Assembly (NCBI RefSeq): GCF_004664715.2
Contig: NC_051084.1
Location: 64,469,334 to 64,533,333 of the forward strand
From: Peromyscus leucopus
Taxonomy: Eukaryota; Chordata; Mammalia; Rodentia; Cricetidae
Direction: 5' to 3'
Length of the DNA: 64,000 nucleotides
The position numbers and the translations under genes were made by a program. Each line of letters opens with the position of its first letter. Position 1 is the first letter of the stretch. Below, piece after piece: positions 1 to 14,600 of this stretch. The notes below the pieces were generated by a model, which saw only the letters and a list, made by a program, of their open reading frames with translations, was not told where the DNA came from and made no database searches.

Positions 1-1203
1 CTAAATAAAATATGTACATATTTTTGTGTTTGGTGAAATATTCCTCAGAAATCCATTGGGTCTACTTGATATTTCATGCTATTTAATTCTGATGTTTCTA
101 CATGACTTCTGTTGGAAAAAGTGGGCTATTGAAATCACCTCTTTATTATTAGGTTAGTGTTAATCTGTGCCTTCAATTCTAGTAATACATTTTTAAAAGA
201 ATTTATATAACTTTTTATCATTATTATTAACCAATTGTTATTGTTGATGCTTTAATAAAAAACATATTTAAAATATAGACATGATGGGGGTTTGAGCATT
301 TTTCTAGTAGGAAGTATTTTCAAAACAGTGACTCAAGTTTCAGAAAAACATGGGATTTTGGTCTTCATCAGAGTGGCCTAAACATACATTCAGTATAAAG
401 TTTCCTATGTCTTAAGTATAAGGTCATCTATAAAAAAAAGAGCCTGTTCTGAAGGGATTTTACTTATTTAATTTTTGAGAGAAAACAAGTGGACAGCACA
501 TAGGAGGGACGTGGCTTGGCCTGAGGGAAGAAAAAATCATTGTAGTTCAATAACATAGAACATATTTCCAAAAAGATCATAGAAAAGTTCTCCAAATTGA
601 GAACAGAAATATTCAAACAGACAGAAGAAACACACAGAATTCCAAATAGACAAGACTAGAAAAGAGACACTCATAAAATGTTATATTTTAAACATCAAAT
701 AAACAGAACAAAGTGAGGATCCTGAGAGCTGCAAAATAAATCCACAGGTCAATATAAAAGAAAGCAAACCAGAATAACAGGTGATTTCTCAATGTAAAAT
801 GTAAAAAAAGAAGAGCATGGAGCAATGTATTTCACATTCTGAAAGACCATGAATGCTAACCTAGACTATTGTTCCCAGCAAAACTATCTGAATAGCTGAA
901 GGAGAATAAAATATTCTCATTCTTCTATGCCTAGAAGTTCAAGATTTGATGTTTCCATGGCACACCACATTTTTGCATGTTGCTTTCCTATATGTGCCTG
1001 TTTATTATTTTAAATTCTTTACTAGAATGGACCAAATCTTTGGACTTTTCTTTAAGTCTTGATATTCTATCATCTACTCCATCCATCTACTTGACCTTCC
1101 CCTGAGCTTTGGTGACTTTTTCAACTACACCTTTCTTTCAGCTGGAGTTACCTTTAATATTTCTTTCTCTTCCTGAATATAGCTTTCAAATTCTGAATTG
1201 TCT

Positions 1204-1207
<4 letters not shown>

Positions 1208-1257
<50 letters not shown>

Positions 1258-1275
1258 ACACACACACACACACAC
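1208..1275. repeat. (TA)n(CA)n microsatellite
   Basis: Pure TA dinucleotides run to about 1254 and are followed by CA dinucleotides. The matching place in unit B (about 51240) has no such array, so it expanded after the duplication. Confidence 0.95.
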
Positions 1276-1328
1276 TAGACGTCACTCAGGCACTATCTCT
1301 ATGATATTTGAGATATTTGTTAATGTCT

Positions 1329-1701
1329 TGCTGTGGGATAACGCTTTTTTATACTGGTTTAATAAAACGCTCATTGGCCAGTAGCCAGGCAGGTCGTATA
1401 GGCAGGATAAGCAGACAATGATAATTCTGGACAGGGGAAGGCTGAGTGAGGAAACACCAGCCCACCAGCCAGAGAACGGCATGTAATGGCACAAAGGTAA
1501 AGCCATGGAATGCATGGCAAAACATAGATTAACAAAAATGGGCTGAGTTTAAGTGTAAGAGCTAGTCAGTGCTAGGGCTGAGTGAATGGCTGAGCAGTTT
1601 TAATTAATATAAGGCTCTGTGTGCTTACTTGGGGGATATGAGTGGGAAAGACTTGTCCCAACTGCCCTCGGGGCAGGACATAGGAAAAGCTTCAGGCTAC
1701 A
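1329..1701 (+). mobile_element. Solo LTR, ERV2-type, with 6 bp target duplication
   Basis: The element begins TGCTGTGGGATAACG, ends GGCTACA, and is flanked by the direct repeat atgtct at 1323-1328 and 1702-1707. Inside are the family's landmarks: a TTGGCCAGTAGCCAGGCAGG block, a taatttaag-like block and a cttactt block, all shared with the LTRs at 33280, 34992 and 45825. No internal region follows, so it is a solo LTR left by LTR-LTR recombination. Unit B has one atgtct and no LTR at the homologous place near 51250. Confidence 0.9.
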
Positions 1702-2276
1702 ATGTCTTACTTAAATCTTCAAATTCCTTGATAAAATTTTGTGATGTTTTAAAGATTTTGTGCCCTGAGGTTCATTCTCATTGTAAAATATTTCTGTAAA
1801 AGTAGAGGATTTGGTGGAATGGGGTCATACTGTTGGGGGCGTAAATATTGTGCTTTAGCAATTTGACCAGAAAATGTGGATTTCTTTCATTGGTTGTATG
1901 TCTGATGTTAGATTCTATGGTGCATCAGAGTTATCCCAGTGCACAGGATGTCTTAAGGTTGGGATGAATTCAGGTGTTCTAGGGTCCATTGGACTCACAG
2001 TCTGTGGGGGCACAGCGGATATAAGATCTGGGTTAGGCCTGAAAGTTGGATATGCCAGGGGTAGGATCAGGAATATTTATCAGACACAGCTCCACTATTG
2101 CATATTAATTGAAGTGTGTACTGATTAGTGTAAACTCTTGTGAAGACTAAGAACCTTAATGTAAATAAAAACTAAGTAACTGTATCATAAATATTATAAT
2201 ACTCTCCTGAATAAACAAACTCCAAATCAGAAATTCAAACAAATACTAGGAGAGGATTAATATGCAAATAGTAAGA

Positions 2277-2282
2277 TTTATT
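2277..2282 (-). terminator. Candidate polyadenylation signal of CRISP copy A
   Basis: The plus strand reads tttatt, which is AATAAA on the gene strand, about 780 bases below the stop codon. It is conserved in unit B at 51812-51817. No nearer AATAAA was seen between here and the stop. Whether it is used cannot be told from sequence alone. Confidence 0.4.
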
Positions 2283-2349
2283 TAAATTTTTTCAAACAAT
2301 CAAGGTCGACACAGTCACCTGGACATGCAAATTCTGTTCATTACATTTC

Positions 2350-2513
2350 ATTTTTTTTTTTTTTTTGGTTTTTTCGAGACAGGGTTTCTCTATGTAGCTT
2401 TGCGCCTTTCCTGGAACTCACTTGGTAGCCCAGGCTGGCCTCGAACTCACAGAGTTCCTCCTGCCTCTGCCTCCCGAGTGCTGGGATTAAAGGCGTGCGC
2501 CACCACCGCCCGG
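2350..2513 (-). mobile_element. B1 SINE in the 3' region of CRISP copy A
   Basis: The plus strand starts with a poly-T run and reads as reverse-complement B1 (gagacagggtttctc, then gctgggattaaaggcgtgcg, then ccgcccgg). The flanking repeat acatttc occurs at 2343-2349 and 2516-2522. Unit B lacks it near 51885. If the candidate poly(A) signal at 2277 is used, this B1 sits inside the 3' UTR of copy A. Confidence 0.93.
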
Positions 2514-3064
2514 AGACATTTCTTTTTTATAAGGTGCTTGAAAAACTCAAAAACTAAAATGTAAATTGAAGTTTAGAATTTGAACCACTGATTCAAGCGC
2601 ATGTGAAGAAGAGCAAATGGTGGGAAGAAATAAAAGAAAGCTAATGGGGATTTGTGTTCAGATATAATAGCTAGGTAAAGCTAGGAAAGATGAATGACAG
2701 TAACAGTTCAAGTATAGGCTGTTCCTTCACTCTGTTGTGCTCTGGGAACCTGATTCTTATTTTCAGGAAGGAGTTTCAGAAACCTTAGTCATACAGACAA
2801 ACAGTATAACCTTGGGCTTGACTCAAATCCATAAATGTGTCACAGAATTCAGAGGTCAAGGTACAAAGGTATTATTGATTATGTTATTTCAAAATCTTTG
2901 GATGTAAAATATTTCTACTAAATAGAACAATACAGAAGAAAGGAATATTTACTGTTTGGAATCATTTCAATGTATCTATACCTCTAATTCCTAGTGGAAT
3001 GTGACTAGCCTAAGTAGAGGAGATGCTCTTTCTTCACATGGCCCTGTTCATTTGTACCGGAAAT

Positions 3065-3192
3065 TTAATGAATTTTGCCTTCACAGTTGCATGTAGCTTT
3101 GCACTCTTGTTTAACCATTGGATAGTCACAGGTTAGTGAAGCCTTCAATTCTGCACAGTTAGAAAACTTATCTTCATATTCACAACTATTTG
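3065..3192 (-). CDS. Crisp1-like: CRISP copy A, exon 8 (last coding exon)
   Basis: The exon follows a polypyrimidine-cag acceptor and completes a Thr codon split from exon 7. It then encodes 41 residues from NSCEYED to CEGKIH and a TAA stop. Six cysteines of the ion channel regulator region lie here. All eight base differences from copy B change the amino acid. Confidence 0.95.
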
Positions 3193-6100
3193 CTGAAAAA
3201 AAAAACAAAGGAATTCATTATTTTGTTTTTATTTTCCTCTATTAACAGAGCCAAAATAAAACATATGAATTGGGAGAAGAAGATTGAGCAAATGAATGAA
3301 TTTCCTTTAAAATTAGAGCTTTATGACATGTCTTTGATATGAATTAATGTATTTCTTCACTCACAAAATGCTGGAGAAATTTAACTTCAGTGGTTCTTTG
3401 AGGAACTAAGCTATCTAGAGGCTAGAAAGATGGCTCAGTGATTAGGAGTCCTTGCTCTTCTTGCAGAGAACCCGGTTTTGATTTTCAGAATCCACATCAT
3501 GGCTTAAGACCACCTGTAACTACAGTTCCATGGGACCCAATGCTCTCTCCTGTCCTCCATGGTCACTGGGTTCAAATGTATGTGCATAAATACATACGTG
3601 CACACAAACATTTATAAACATAAGATAAATACTAAAAAAGAACCCCACTATTTAAAATGTCAGTCATTATGCAAGTAATTTCTAAACTTGTGAATGGTTC
3701 ATATTTAAACTCTATATTCTTAGCAAAACAGTTTCATAAACATGTTCTATATCTACTGTTTCTAGAAGCCAGCCTCTTTATGTAAAATACTGACCATTAA
3801 ATCATTCCAGAATGTTCTGTTTTCCATGATTGCCCTAGACTTTGATGCTGTTTTTCATACAAGAGGAGCTAATTTTGTGAAAACATTGGCTTGGAAAAGT
3901 AAGTAGTGGAGAATTTTCTTCTGATTATTAAGTATTTATATTCAAATGTACAGCAGTGACCAGAAACCCAACAAACTCATTTGAAATTCACCCTACAGTC
4001 TTTGTCATGTCTTTGATGTATTTCAACAGTGCATGAACCTCCATTCAGCTCACCCAGTCTCAGAGAACTGGAAACTCATAATTACCAAATAATTCAAAGT
4101 ATCTTGTTTATACCCTGTATTTTGGTACTGTTTATTGAGCCAGGGACTTATTTGTTGCCTAGGCTAGAATCTAGCCCATACAATCATATACCTCTGCTAA
4201 TTCCACCTCCAGAGAAGCACCACTACAGCCACATGGCTAGTCCTCTTTCACTTTGCGTGGTGGTTCTCTGCAGGCTTTACAGCCAGCGGGAGGAAAAAAA
4301 AAAACATGTTCCATGAAGAGATAAAAATAAAAGTCAGCCTGACTTTATTGTAACAGTGCTGGTCCAGGACTTCTAGAGTCTGGCTGAGATCATTTTATAT
4401 TAGCCATGTTTAAGTCCAGCACAATTTTGGAAAAAAAAAGTTATCTGATAACAATTAACTCAGTCCCAAGTACACAGTAATTGAAGACATGTTTTCATTG
4501 AGATTCTTTACAAAGTACATCTGGCTTCTTTCATAAGAATGGGTACTGTTGACTCAGAGATAGTGTCCAAGATTTAGGGTCTAGGAAGATGCTGAAGTAA
4601 ACATAACCCCTGCGGGTGTCAGGATTGGCGAGGCCCTAAGATGACATAGAAGTCACTTAGGCTGTTGAAAAGCACAAGTGACATCACTTGTAAGAATGGG
4701 TTTTATGACCTAACACCAATGTTGAAGGTTTACAGGTAAAGGGTCTAGGATAAGTAAAACAAATTCTGGGAGATACGGTGGAGCCTGTCTCATGAGATAG
4801 CAAAGGATCACCAGGATGTAAAACCTTGTAATTCCTGACATTCCAGAAAGAGCAATTATGCATCTCATTCCACTGAAGAGATAAACTGTATGTTGAACTT
4901 TCCTGACTCCCCTGGTGCTTATCTGTGTGCACAGGGCCTTTTTGCCCTTTACACCTCTCCATATGCATGTAAATATTCATCATCACTGAACCAGCACAGT
5001 TAACATAAAAGTATTAGTATTCTACCTCCTCTCTCTGCAACCCATTTTCATAACTTTTGTATTAATAACACAAAATGACTAGTTCTGAATCGATATCTCC
5101 TCCTTGGCTCTTTCATTATGCTTTGTCTAAGAGCTCTTTAAAGGATACACTATGCATAACACCTGGGAGACTGATATAGGAAGATCAAGAAGATTGGAAT
5201 CAGACTAGACTATATAGTGAGTTCTAGGTGAGCTTTTTTTTACATAGTGAGACCCTATTTCAAAACTGAAAACAGCCTCAACCACAAATAAGTAAATTTA
5301 AACTTCAAAAATAAAAATAAAGGTCGCCGGGTGGTGGCGGCGCATGCCTTTAATCCCAGCACTTGGAAGGCAGAGCCAGGTGGATCTCTGTGAGTTCGAG
5401 GCCAGCCTGGTCTCCAAAGCGAGTTCCAGGAAAGGCGCAAAGCTACACAGAGAAACCCTGTCTCGAAAAACCAAAAAAATAAATAAATAAAAATAAAAAT
5501 AAATAAAGGTCACTTTCTTTATCTTTCTGTTTGTTAATTTTTCAATTTTCTATTTGTTAGTGCTAGGATAGTCTACTTTAAAAGCACATTCAGCAGAGCT
5601 GTGGATATTTGGCTCTTCCTTTTTTAGTTTATAATCTTAATATCATTAGTACTGTGAACATTATTTAAACAAATGCACAATAAAGAATTCTGTAATTCAC
5701 TGGAGAATGCACAAAAATCCCAGTGAATTGCTACCAGAATTTTCTATATTAACTTTGATGTTATTTTCCATTTTTATAAATACCTTATTGCTATTACAGT
5801 TCCTTTATGTAGCCTGGGCTAAGCTGGAGTTTGATCAATATTCCAACCTAGGTTTGAACTCCTGATTCTCCTTCCTCTACCCACAGAATGTTGGGGTTAC
5901 ATTAATTCTTTGTATTTATATTCATAGTAATACTAAAAATGAGATGCTAGACATTCATTTCACTTCTTTCTTGTAATGAAATCTCTCACACCTTTATTAT
6001 GGAAGGAGAGAACTAATTCACACAAGTTGTCTTCTAATCTCAACACACAATCACACACAGAAGCCATTTCACACATGCATGTGTCTGTACATATACAGAG

Positions 6101-6751
6101 TGACACAAATACCCATTCACAAATAAATAAAAATGTAACACAAAATTCAAATGATGCTCTGGAGGAGCTTGAGAATTTATTGTATTAAGCTTCTTGGTGG
6201 GCAAAGAATTGTAGTATATTTCTTCCTTCTCTGGGCTGAACTGTGTACTATTATCTCAAACACTTAGATTTATATTGCTTTGTCTTCTTAAAATGCCAAC
6301 ATTAAGATCCTACTGTTATTGAGGATAAGAAAATTCACTTGAAATTTATGGAATTATAGCCACAGGAATATTTCTGTAGTTTCCAATAGCAATAATACCA
6401 ATATAGTTGCAAGTATGCACTGATTTAGATGTTTCCTTCAACAACATAGAGTATCCTGTTTTTTCAATGTCAAAAGTACATACATCCTAAACAAAGGAAA
6501 ATTTGTAATTCTAAATCCTCTTTGAAAATAAGGCCATGCAATTAAATCTTAAAACAGATTTGATAATATTATATTAGTGTGTTAAAAAAAAAACTTACTG
6601 CAGAGTCCATCTTCACAGTGATCAGGACAAAGAGCACATGGTTGTCCTATTGTGTAGGGGATGTATTGCCTTCTTAAAAAATTACCACTGAAATTGAAAT
6701 AGACAACATCAAATACTTTTAATTTTTCCTGTACACTCAAAAACTTGCATA

Positions 6752-6806
<55 letters not shown>

Positions 6807-9800
6807 CATATACATATGCTTATACATATACATATACATATATACATGGAATCCTATTAAAAGCTTTAGTTATGCCATACAAAAAAACTAACATTTCCTA
6901 AGAGTATTCAGATATGAATGTGAAATTATAGGATAATTAATCCATTCACTTTTTCCCTCAACCATCATGTCAGAACCTAAGCAACTGAAATATAATAAAT
7001 AAGAATCTAAAGGTTTAGAAATGTTTTATTGTTGAAACACTCTCTTCTTTTCCTGATAAACCTGGAAAATACATAAGGCAAGAATGCTGCTGGTTGAACT
7101 CAATCCTCGGGGGAGTCTTTGCCCTGGAGGAGATGGGAATGGGGGGTGTGCTGGGGGGAAGGCAGGGGGGGGGGTTGGGAGGGGGGAGAACAAGGGAATC
7201 CGTGGCTGATATGTAAAATTAAATTTAATAAATAAATTTTAAAAATGAAAAAAATAATGTTGCTTGAGTATAAAAGATATTTCCTATAGAGAAAGTTAGA
7301 TACAAGAAAATGCTGTGATTCCTATAGTGTGGATGAGGTACCGATGATGTGCTGAGTTTCAGGTATTTAGTGTCTAATTGAGAAAGTCCTAATGCTTAGG
7401 AATGTTTGGGGTTTTCTAAAGGTAGCGTGTGGGTTTGAGACTTCTAGGCTTATCAAAATGAGAATATTAATGAGGAAAACTCTTTATATAAACTATCTGA
7501 AAGTGCCCAGCCTATGCCTCAGTAGGAGTATCACTTAGCTGATCATCACAGGAAATTAGAAAAGTCAGATTCTCCATTGCACTAAGGGTGGCAGGGGTGT
7601 GTGTGCAATGCCCAAGGGCTTGCAGAAGAACCTCTCCTCTATATGCAGAACACAGCTGTAGGTGTATGAGCAATGTTAAGAATGAAGAAGTCATAAAGCA
7701 GTGTACAAGATGTGTCACTTGCTCCTCTTCATTACTCATCTGACACTTCTAGGTACCAGGCTCTAGATGCTTACTTGACCAGGCAGCGGGATGGTGTCCA
7801 GTAGCTTCCCTCTTTGTATTACTTAATAACAACAGAAACATGTTTGAAAATTCTTTGAGAATCCTACTATTCAATGCACAAACAGATTAGAAATGAATCA
7901 TTTAAAAGACTTGATTTGAAGACCCTCAGCCTCTTGTTGTATAAGTTTCTTGTATTAAAAGAATAATAGAGCTGGAGAGATGTCTCAGTACTTAAGAGCA
8001 CATATTCCTCTATTAGAAGACTTGGGTTTGGTTACCAGCTTCCACTTCAGGTGGCTTGCAGATGCCTGTAACTCCAGTTCCACAGAATTTGATGACTTTG
8101 GTGTCCACAAGTGTTTAGGGTTGACAACCTGGGACTGGATAACATATCAGGAGTCTCCTCCATGAAAAAAAAAAAAAACTGATCCTTTCTTAAGACCCAT
8201 AGCTTACCCATAGCTCCTTATCCAGGTCAATATAACCTTTTGTTATCAACCTTGGTTGCCTCCCTGAACTCAAAGATAAGAGCCTATTGTTAAAAACATC
8301 ACCAACTTCAGACACAGGAGTTGGAGAAATTGAGCTGGAATTGACCTGGAAACCTCTTTCCTCCAGATTAGCTCTCACAGTATTAGAAGATGCTATGTAA
8401 GCTGCCAAGGGAGAAAATAACCAATAGTTTTATCTTTCTGCAAAACTGTAAGAATGACTACCCTGCTTGCTATTTTTCCAAGCTTAATTTCTGTTGCTTT
8501 ATTTATGCATATGAACACCCACACACCCACAAAGGCCAGAACAGGTCCTTAGTCCTAAAGTTAAAAATAGGTATGACCTACTTGACATGGTTGTTGGTAT
8601 CAAACCTTGATTCTCTGAAAGAACAGCAATAATTCTCCAGTACTGAGTCATCTCTATAGCCCTAATGTTGCTACTTTATACCTGTAAGAATTCACTAAGA
8701 CTTAAACTTAAAAGGCTCTTTGAGAGGTCCTTAATATATTTCAGGTAGTTAAGAAAGCTAAAATATTAACACTTTTTCCTTAGAATTTACTAAAAAATTC
8801 TGAAAAACTCATTTATTATATCTTGATTTTAAAACTAGGAATTTACTTCCCTTCTATGCTATGTTTGAGCTCTTAAAAAATTCCCATGAAAAAATGAATA
8901 TATATTCATAATCTGAATGTTAACTGAATTTTTCTTTAAATTACTTTAATTACATCTGCATCTATGTTTATACGAGTACAATAACAAAGCTGAGATCATG
9001 AATTTGTGAGGAAGTGTGGGATAGGAAGATTTCAAGCAGAGGGAAGTATGGAAATGAAGGAAATACAGTACTCCTATATGAAATTCACAAAAAAAAAAAA
9101 AAAAAAAAAAAAAAACTTTTTTTGGAATTTTGAGAAACTATTCTCTGTGTTGTCCTGCCTGGCCTCAAACTCACAAAGATTGCCTGAATCTGCTTCCCAA
9201 GTCCTAGGACTAAAGGTGTGAAACACTACCACACCTCAACAATTAAATTTTAAAAATAGATGCAAAAACCTATATAATCAGGGGTAGGATCAATTAATTA
9301 GAAGCACCACAATCACTAACCTGTGTCATTCACTCATGTTCACTCCTGGTCTACTATTAAATGTTTGCTTTGTAGCCTACAAACATAGCATGAACTGACA
9401 ATAAGAATTCACAATCCTTATACTTGTGTACTCATGAAGTCACCATTAGTCCAGAAAACAGCAATTGAGGAGGGAAGAGAGATTATTTTTAAAGATAAGG
9501 AAAATGCTTCTGAGTTTGATTCATAGAACTGATGAGATGGACATTTCAAAGATTTAGTTAAATAAGTTTCAACTCTAGGAAATATTTAGAAGTTTTTATT
9601 TCCCTCTCCACATATAAAATATATCTTTAGTTTATTTTTATACTATGATAATTTAAAAATGTAAAATTGCATTTGACATTGCTGAAAATAAACTTTGAAG
9701 TGGATACTTACGGAGGACAATAGTGACAAACATATAAGAATTGCAATAATTGGTGAGAACACTTAGCAACTCCACATGCCACTTGGAAAGATGAATTCCA

Positions 9801-11555
9801 AACAACCTAAACACCCAGAGACAAAGACAAGGCACAGGTCAGATAGGAAAATAATGCAGAAAAACAAACACAAAATTAAAAACACCACTGGTAACTTTGT
9901 TTCTATATGCCTTATAGACATAGTTAAGTGATTGAATCAAACTACAGATGTGAGAACCTCCCTAAGGGGCTGCTGTTGGTCAGCTAGTCCAGCAAATCTT
10001 TCATGAAGCACTCAGTGGAGTTTATGAAGGCTGAGAGTGGCTTCAGCCCCATCTCAGAGAAGCTTTCTTCTTCTTTGTCATCTTTGACAGTTTCCAAGGT
10101 GAGGAGGATGCAGAAGGCTGGGCTGAGGCCAAAGAGCTTCATGTCAAAATGAAAGGCATCAAAGAATCTATGGACACTAGGAAGACACTGGTGTGATGTA
10201 TAACTCCTCTGACACTACTTTCAGCCCTACAGGCATGTGACCATAAACAGCTAAAGGGTAATCTGGATATCAGGTCAACTCCTGGTCAGACACCAAACTG
10301 ACCAAGATGGTGCTGGTGACTACTCTGAAGTGCCTTTGCAAAAACAAGTGTCCTGTGTCCATAGAAGCCTGGCCTTAAAAGATGAACCAGAACTTCCTCC
10401 CAGTATCATAGAAGAGATTGTTCAGTTTGATACTTTAAGCTGTGGTCATGAGTATCTTCTTTTCTGTGTGGACAGGGATCATGAGTGGCTTGCAAACCTT
10501 TCTGGTTCATCGTGATGGAAGGCCAGCACTCAGCATATTTCCTAGAAGTTGTATGTGGTAGATGCTTCTTTGTGGAGCTCTGGCCTTGGATATCCTAGTT
10601 TCTTCCTAAAACTCTGTTTCAGCTCAAGTCTCTCAGCCTACAGGATCTGATCAGGTCAGGGATTGGGAGTTGACCCATCCCTGCACCACAACTGGATTTT
10701 TGCTTTACCCAGGCAAGCAGGATCCCCACATCACCTACTTCCTAGTTATGGAAGGCCCTCTGACAATGGACAGGATGGAGCCACAATCTTATAATTCTTG
10801 CTAAAGGAGTCATTTTATTTGATAGGAAAGGGCCCAAGGCCCTGGCCTTTAGATCCAGCAGGAAGGTAGCTGTCAGGGTTTCTGGTAATAAAAGTCCAGG
10901 AGACTTTCCCCTTTTCACTCAGGAGCCATACACAACTGATATACGGTCCTGTTAAAGTTTGGGGAGGTGCCTTAGAATATAGGCCATTACCCCTGTTTGG
11001 GGACTTGAGTCAAGAAATTATGGTTAGGAAAATAATCAAGTATGTTCCCTTACAAAGATTAGATAAGCCATTGAAAGCTGGCAGCTCAAATAGCCAATGA
11101 GTGTCAAGACCAATGAACAACCAACCACTCAAGATCTTTCCCAAGGTGTACAGATGGTGTGCACTCTCTCTATACTCCATGAAATTGGGAGTATGTGATA
11201 GGATGACAGGAAGTTCAAAGCCATTCTGGGCTACATAGTGAGACCATGTCTCAAAAAGAAAATAAAAACTCTCTGCCCCAAAATTCTTTATTGAAATCAA
11301 TCAAGTAATTAAAAATATTTCCTTGCCTAGCACTTACAGAGAGTATTTTTCTTACCTGAGTATAATGTCCAACTAATGCATCAGGTGGATTTGGGCCTGA
11401 ACCAAACTTGAAATCTTTGGCTTCATCAAACCAGCTTTGGATTGCACGAGACCATGATGCTGGATAACTTGCCATGAAGAGATTCTCACCACATCTTATG
11501 TCTAAGGAAAAAGACAGACCACTCACAAAGAAAGCAATAAAGAAAAAAAAGAGGA

Positions 11556-11619
<64 letters not shown>

Positions 11620-14600
11620 TCCCTGCTTTAAACACATTGCTCATACTTCCTTTTGAATATTGCATAAGAAGCATGTTTCAGACCTGAGGAACCTTTAGCT
11701 GAACAGCAGCCATAGGTATTCAACATGTGTGTGCTAACCACCATGAGCACTAAGTAGATAGAGAAATCTTTTCTTCAGTAGCTTCTATCCTCAAACTTAT
11801 TCATCCACACATTAAATTCTCCACACCTGTGTGCATATGTTTGTGTGTGTGCATGCCTGTGCCTCAAGTGTACCAACTGTGGATTTGCAGTCTTGAAGAA
11901 ATCCAAGATTAACTCCTTTCATTTCTCTCCTGAATAGCTAGAGATTTTTTATAACAAAAATACATTTTATGTGTTTAGGATTATTGTTCTGTGTGAGCCT
12001 TCTTTACAGTCATTCTTTAAAAACTACAAGTACAAAGCAAACAAAACAGAAAGGATTATATTTTCAAAGTATATAGGTCATCTGTGGTGATATTTTATTT
12101 GTGCTCTAATAAACAAAGCTTGCATGGAGATCAAAGGAAAAAGCTAGAAACTGTGTTAAGCATAGAGGCTGGGCAGTGGTAGCCCATGCCTTTAATCCTA
12201 GCATTTGGGAGACAGAGAGTCATCTAGATCTCTATAAGTTCAAGGTCACATTGGGAACAGAGCCTGGCATGGTGGCACACACCTTTCAACTCAGCACTAG
12301 TTGACCATAGAAGTCTGAAGGTCTATACCGACAGACAAGAAGTGATAGAACTGGAAGGGAAGAGGAAGTGATATAGCTGGGTGGAGAGAAAAGTAAGATG
12401 ACAGAGCTCAGAAAGGTATATAGGCATGAGTGTACAGGAAGTAGTTGTCTCTTTGACTGATGATTTCCTAGAAGTAAGACATTCCTGGCTTGCTCTCTAA
12501 TCTTTCAGCTTTCACCCCAATACATGGCTCCAGGTTTTTTTTATTAATAAGACCGTTTAGCAATTCATGTTACAGTCATGTCTTAACTAGAATATTAAAA
12601 CTTCATGGGCCAGATTTTCTTCAAAGAATGGGGAAAAAAAGCATCTTTTAACCCCCAAAAATAGCTTAGTATTTTTTATCAAGCTCTGTAAATAAAAAAT
12701 TATTTTAAACTTTAACTGAATATTGTAGCATTTAAATTAACTTTTAGTCATTATGTTATTAAATTAGAAATGTCTAAGAAGTAAAACCTTTAAAAGAGAT
12801 TATTAATTTATTAGGTTTAAATTGGGCCAAAAAGTGATCATTTTTAATGTTTTAAGAAATATATTATCTCATGGCCCATTTATTAATTTTGTTATCATTT
12901 TACACTTCCTTATGTAAATATTGTTTCATAGTTTATTTTTAATTTAACATAATATGTCCTTTTAGGCTTTCATAAGTTGAGCTCAAAAAAAATGAAGGAA
13001 GAGCCAAGTGCATACACATTGGTGGATTTCACACAAATCCCAGTACTTAGGAAGCAAATGTTGGAAGAACAGAAATTTGAATATATACAGGGATATACAG
13101 TGAAACCTGTCTCCTCCCCATCAAAAATAATGAAGGAAATAATCAATGTAAATACTAAGATATTTGATATTTCTTGAGAAAAATGAAGAATTAGTTGATC
13201 AAATTAAATATATTTTTTATGATTTAAAAGATAGCTTGGAAACACAAATAGCCACATCATTAAATTTGGGTTAAAGACAGAAATTCTAATTTCAGAGTGC
13301 TGGAAAACTGGCTGAGCATGTAAGAGTATACCCTGCTATTTCAGCAGACTTGAATCCAACTCCTAACATCCATACAGTGTAGCATACCACTGCCTGTGAC
13401 AACATCATTGTGACAACCACCTGTAACCTGTAAGCTCCAGAGGGTCTGGTGCCTTCTTCTGCCCTCTAGAAGCATTCTTACATACATGCACACATGCATA
13501 AATATATATGACACACTTACACATAAATAAAACCATAATAGGATAAAATTTAAAAAAGATTCTAATTTCACATTTCCTTTATAAGGCCATAATTAGTAAT
13601 TATTTTCATCCAGACATCAGTTTCTAATCTTCAAAGCAGAGAAAAGGACAATCCATATCTTGCTTCAATTGTAAACTGGTTGCAAGGCACAAAACTGGCC
13701 TCAGGAAAGACTGTGTAAATTATAAAACATTCAATAAGCACAAACTGCAGACTTTCAGAGCCATCTCTGCCCCAGAGATATTTAGCTTTTAAAAAAAGGC
13801 AGCATCAGAATGGGTGTTTATTTACAATTTTTTTTGTTAGCACAATATGAGAAAATGGGCTTTCCTGTGTGACTCTCCATGAAAACATAAGTGATTTTTA
13901 GTTTACATACTGGTGGTCCTGGAATCTGCAGGACTGTGTTGGTAACTGCACTGGCTTGCCCATCTCTGTGCATTCACTCGGGCATCATTGCTCCATTGCT
14001 AAAGAGGAAAAAAAAGAAGATAGCCATGGAGTAACTCAAACATCAGAGTCACATGATCTTTGCACATAGGCTGATATCGTTGCAAAATTTCTGTAGGAGC
14101 CTTCTGATTTTCATCATAATCAATATATAATATAGTATATGTCTAAATTTTTATGTTAGCATGTATATTATCAGCTTTCATGGTGGAGTTTATAAATGAG
14201 TTTATTTTGCATCTTTTCCACCCCCATCTTCCTGATCCTGCCCATCCTCCCATGCATGCCCTCTCACCCACAGCCTCCATTTGATGTCACACAGGTACTC
14301 TTTCCTTCCATTTACCATGCCTTCTATAGTCCTTCCCAAGCCCCAACATTGATCTTCTTAGTAGTTTCATAACCTATGTCCAAAGATACTCCCTCTTATC
14401 TATGGACTGTTATGTACCAAATAAATACAAGTAGTCTGTCTTCCCAAGGCCACAAAAAAGTACTAAAACCATTAATGGTCTAAAATTACTGAAATCACAA
14501 CATCAATCATTAAAGACGGAGTAAATGCTATAGAGTGAGTATCACTAACCATGATGAAGTACTAAGACTATTTTCACAGCTGTAAGAAGTTGCCTCATAA

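Noticed and set aside
1109..1384. Open frame through TA/CA repeats, and a similar one at 18469-18840
   Set aside because: Most of each frame is Tyr-Ile or Thr-His repeats from dinucleotide arrays. There is no gene context.
11251..11637. 128-codon frame on the minus strand
   Set aside because: Only residues from exon 5 (11356-11501) are real. The Ser-Leu run is the GA array and the rest is intron.
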